From NCBI RefSeq assembly GCF_025398175.1, contig NZ_CP099735.1:1798001-1862000 (forward strand): 64,000 bases of DNA, in the 5' to 3' direction. Below, piece by piece: positions 62,594 through 64,000 of the stretch (position 1 is its first letter; every line of letters begins with the position of its first letter). The notes beneath the pieces are model-generated. The model had not been told where the DNA came from. It saw only the letters and a program-made list of their open reading frames with translations, and did no database searches. A program made the position numbers and the translations under genes. The stretch comes from Photobacterium sp. TY1-4 (lineage in GTDB: Bacteria; Pseudomonadota; Gammaproteobacteria; Enterobacterales; Vibrionaceae).

Positions 62594-63886
62594 ATGTCAA
62601 ATGCAACGATGGAACCCGTTGTAGGCACGCCTACATCCAAAAAAGAGCAGATGAGCCGTTATTTTCAATTTTTATTGCTCTTGATGGCAGGCGGTGCGAT
62701 CTACCCGCTGCTGTATCTGCGTCAGAATTTCGAGGTCTCGATCCTCGAAGTATTTAACATCACCACTTCCGAACTGGGCAGCTATTACTCAGCACTGGGC
62801 GTGATGTACATGGTCTGCTATCTGCCGAGCGGATGGCTGGCCGATAAATTTTCCCCTCGACTCCTGATCACGTTTTCGATGGCAGCCACCGGCGGCCTGG
62901 GCCTCTGGTTTGCCTCTATCCCCTCGAAAGCCGTGTTGCCTTATATCTTTTTGGGCTGGGGCCTGGCAGCCGGGCTGACCTTCTGGGCGTCCTTGATCAA
63001 AGGGGTCAAGATGCTGGCCAGCAAGAATGAACAAGGCCGATTTTTCGGCATTCTGGACGGCGGGCGTGGTCTGGTGGAAGCCGTGCTGGCGACAATAGCG
63101 ATTGGTTTGTTTGCCTATGCCATTGAGACCAATGGCGAATCAACAACGGTTGCCCTGAAGCAGGTGATCTACATGTATGCCTACACCTGCCTGACACTGG
63201 CGGTGGTCATCTTCCTGTTCTTCAGCAATAAAAACGAAGTGGCAGAAGAAAAGGCCGAACGTCAGGGAACGTTGATCGGTAATCTGAAGTTTTTAGCTGC
63301 CATTCCGGAGCTGTGGTTGGTGGCCGGGGTGATTTTCTGTGGGTATCAACTGTTCTGGGCAACATATTCTTTCTCCGCTTACATGCAACAAAGCTATGAA
63401 ATCAGTGCTGTGACTGCCGGTTTCATCACCGTGGCAAAACTCTGGATGCGTCCGATTGGCGGCATTGGCGCAGGTTTCCTCGGGGACCGGTTCCGGATCG
63501 AAAATGTGCTGGCTTTGTCTTTGCTCGGCTCGTCTATTGGTTTGCTGCTGATGATTGCGCTACCGGATATGCAAAGCATCACCCTGCTGTTGGCACTGGT
63601 GCTGCTGATTGGCGTCCTGACGTATGCGATCCGCGGCTTGTACTGGGCAATTCTGGACGGGTGTGATGTGCCGGCCCATGTCACCGGCCTGGCGGTTGGG
63701 GTCATCTCACTGATTGCCTACACCCCGGATATTTTCCTGCCGATGATCAACGGATATCTGGCGGAAAGATACGAAGGACTCACGGTGTACCATCTCTATT
63801 TTGGATATATCGCGGTGATGGGCGTTATCGGCACCATTGCCTGCCTGAAACTGAAACAAATGATCGACGCTAAGCAGGGAGCTTAA
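62594..63886 (+). CDS. MFS transporter (sugar/sugar-acid type)
   Basis: 430 aa, about 12 membrane helices. MFS motif A region SGWLADKFSPRLLITFSMAATG near 78. AAGGA precedes the ATG. It lies between the dehydrogenase and the enolase-superfamily gene (3 bp away), so it probably imports the substrate of that pathway. Confidence 0.88.
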   Translation: MSNATMEPVVGTPTSKKEQMSRYFQFLLLLMAGGAIYPLLYLRQNFEVSILEVFNITTSELGSYYSALGVMYMVCYLPSGWLADKFSPRLLITFSMAATGGLGLWFASIPSKAVLPYIFLGWGLAAGLTFWASLIKGVKMLASKNEQGRFFGILDGGRGLVEAVLATIAIGLFAYAIETNGESTTVALKQVIYMYAYTCLTLAVVIFLFFSNKNEVAEEKAERQGTLIGNLKFLAAIPELWLVAGVIFCGYQLFWATYSFSAYMQQSYEISAVTAGFITVAKLWMRPIGGIGAGFLGDRFRIENVLALSLLGSSIGLLLMIALPDMQSITLLLALVLLIGVLTYAIRGLYWAILDGCDVPAHVTGLAVGVISLIAYTPDIFLPMINGYLAERYEGLTVYHLYFGYIAVMGVIGTIACLKLKQMIDAKQGA

Positions 63887-63889
63887 ACC

Positions 63890-64000
63890 ATGAAAGTTAC
63901 GCATTTAGAAACCCATGTTGTTGCGACACCAGCGCCTCATATTGGCGGCATGTACTGGATTTTTGTGCAAATTCGGACCGATTGCGGCATTGAAGGGGTC
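63890..64000 (+). CDS. enolase-superfamily (mandelate racemase/muconate lactonising) enzyme, cut by window end
   Basis: First 37 codons only. MKVTHLETHVVATPAPHIGG then MYWIFVQIRTDCGIEGV is the opening strand pattern of the enolase superfamily N-terminal domain. Together with the AldA-like enzyme, IclR regulator and MFS transporter it could be an anhydrogalactonate cycloisomerase or a sugar-acid dehydratase. The active-site residues lie beyond the window. Confidence 0.75.
   Translation, partial: MKVTHLETHVVATPAPHIGGMYWIFVQIRTDCGIEGV

Overview
The window looks like a chromosomal segment of a moderately high-GC marine gammaproteobacterium of the family Vibrionaceae (Photobacterium/Vibrio/Grimontia type). 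The best taxonomic clue is an adjacent cqsA-cqsS pair, the CAI-1 quorum-sensing synthase and its hybrid sensor kinase, which is typical of this family. No rRNA, tRNA, CRISPR array or prophage was recognised. Genus and replicon cannot be fixed from the sequence alone.

Layout. 0.2-1.5 kb: a siderophore-interacting flavoreductase divergent from a MarR regulator, with two near-identical operator-like palindromes between them. 1.6-8.7 kb: two divergent surface lipoproteins sharing an N-terminal module; the larger (1639 aa) carries seven ~90-residue repeats and two Lcl/DUF1566-like domains. 8.8-19.0 kb: a complete tad (Flp pilus) operon, flp-rcpC-rcpA-cpaD-tadZABCDEFG, with tightly overlapping genes but no prepilin peptidase. 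19.1-24.2 kb: a five-gene extracytoplasmic redox operon (TlpA-like thioredoxin, DUF4266, DUF3570, ApbE flavin transferase, DsbD). 24.3-30.0 kb: an alanine/glycine symporter, then cqsA and cqsS. The cqsA reading frame is broken at an A8 tract that has the form of a -1 slippery site. 30.1-35.1 kb: nhaA, a SoxR-controlled MFS pump, soxR, and a PhoD phosphatase behind a Pho box. 35.2-45.0 kb: a tetrathionate respiration locus (TsdA-like and c4-type cytochromes, ttrA, ttrC, ttrB, ttrS, ttrR). 45.4-47.8 kb: a calcineurin-like phosphoesterase lipoprotein. 47.9-55.5 kb: a copper/silver export locus (CueR-type promoter, small exported protein, CusC, CusB, CusA, cupredoxin), followed by an IS4-family element. 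57-60 kb: an HTH regulator and a long aminopeptidase P. 60.2-64.0 kb: IclR regulator, AldA-like dehydrogenase, MFS transporter and a cut-off enolase-superfamily enzyme, probably a sugar-acid catabolic operon.

How the parts work together. Much of the region handles redox and metal stress at the cell envelope: DsbD feeding TlpA, SoxR/MFS, Cus export, and ttr respiration. Several circuits can be read directly from the DNA: a MerR-type promoter with 19-bp spacer for the SoxR target and another for the cus locus, an 11-bp-phased Pho box for phoD, and a previously unannotated palindrome (TGTGGnTTTCCACA) found at nearly the same distance upstream of both ttr-locus operons, which is a good candidate for the TtrR binding site. 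The most surprising observations are the cqsA frameshift at A AAA AAA G, the shared ttr palindrome, and the ApbE-centred redox operon in which the DUF3570 protein carries an SGAS motif resembling flavinylation sites.
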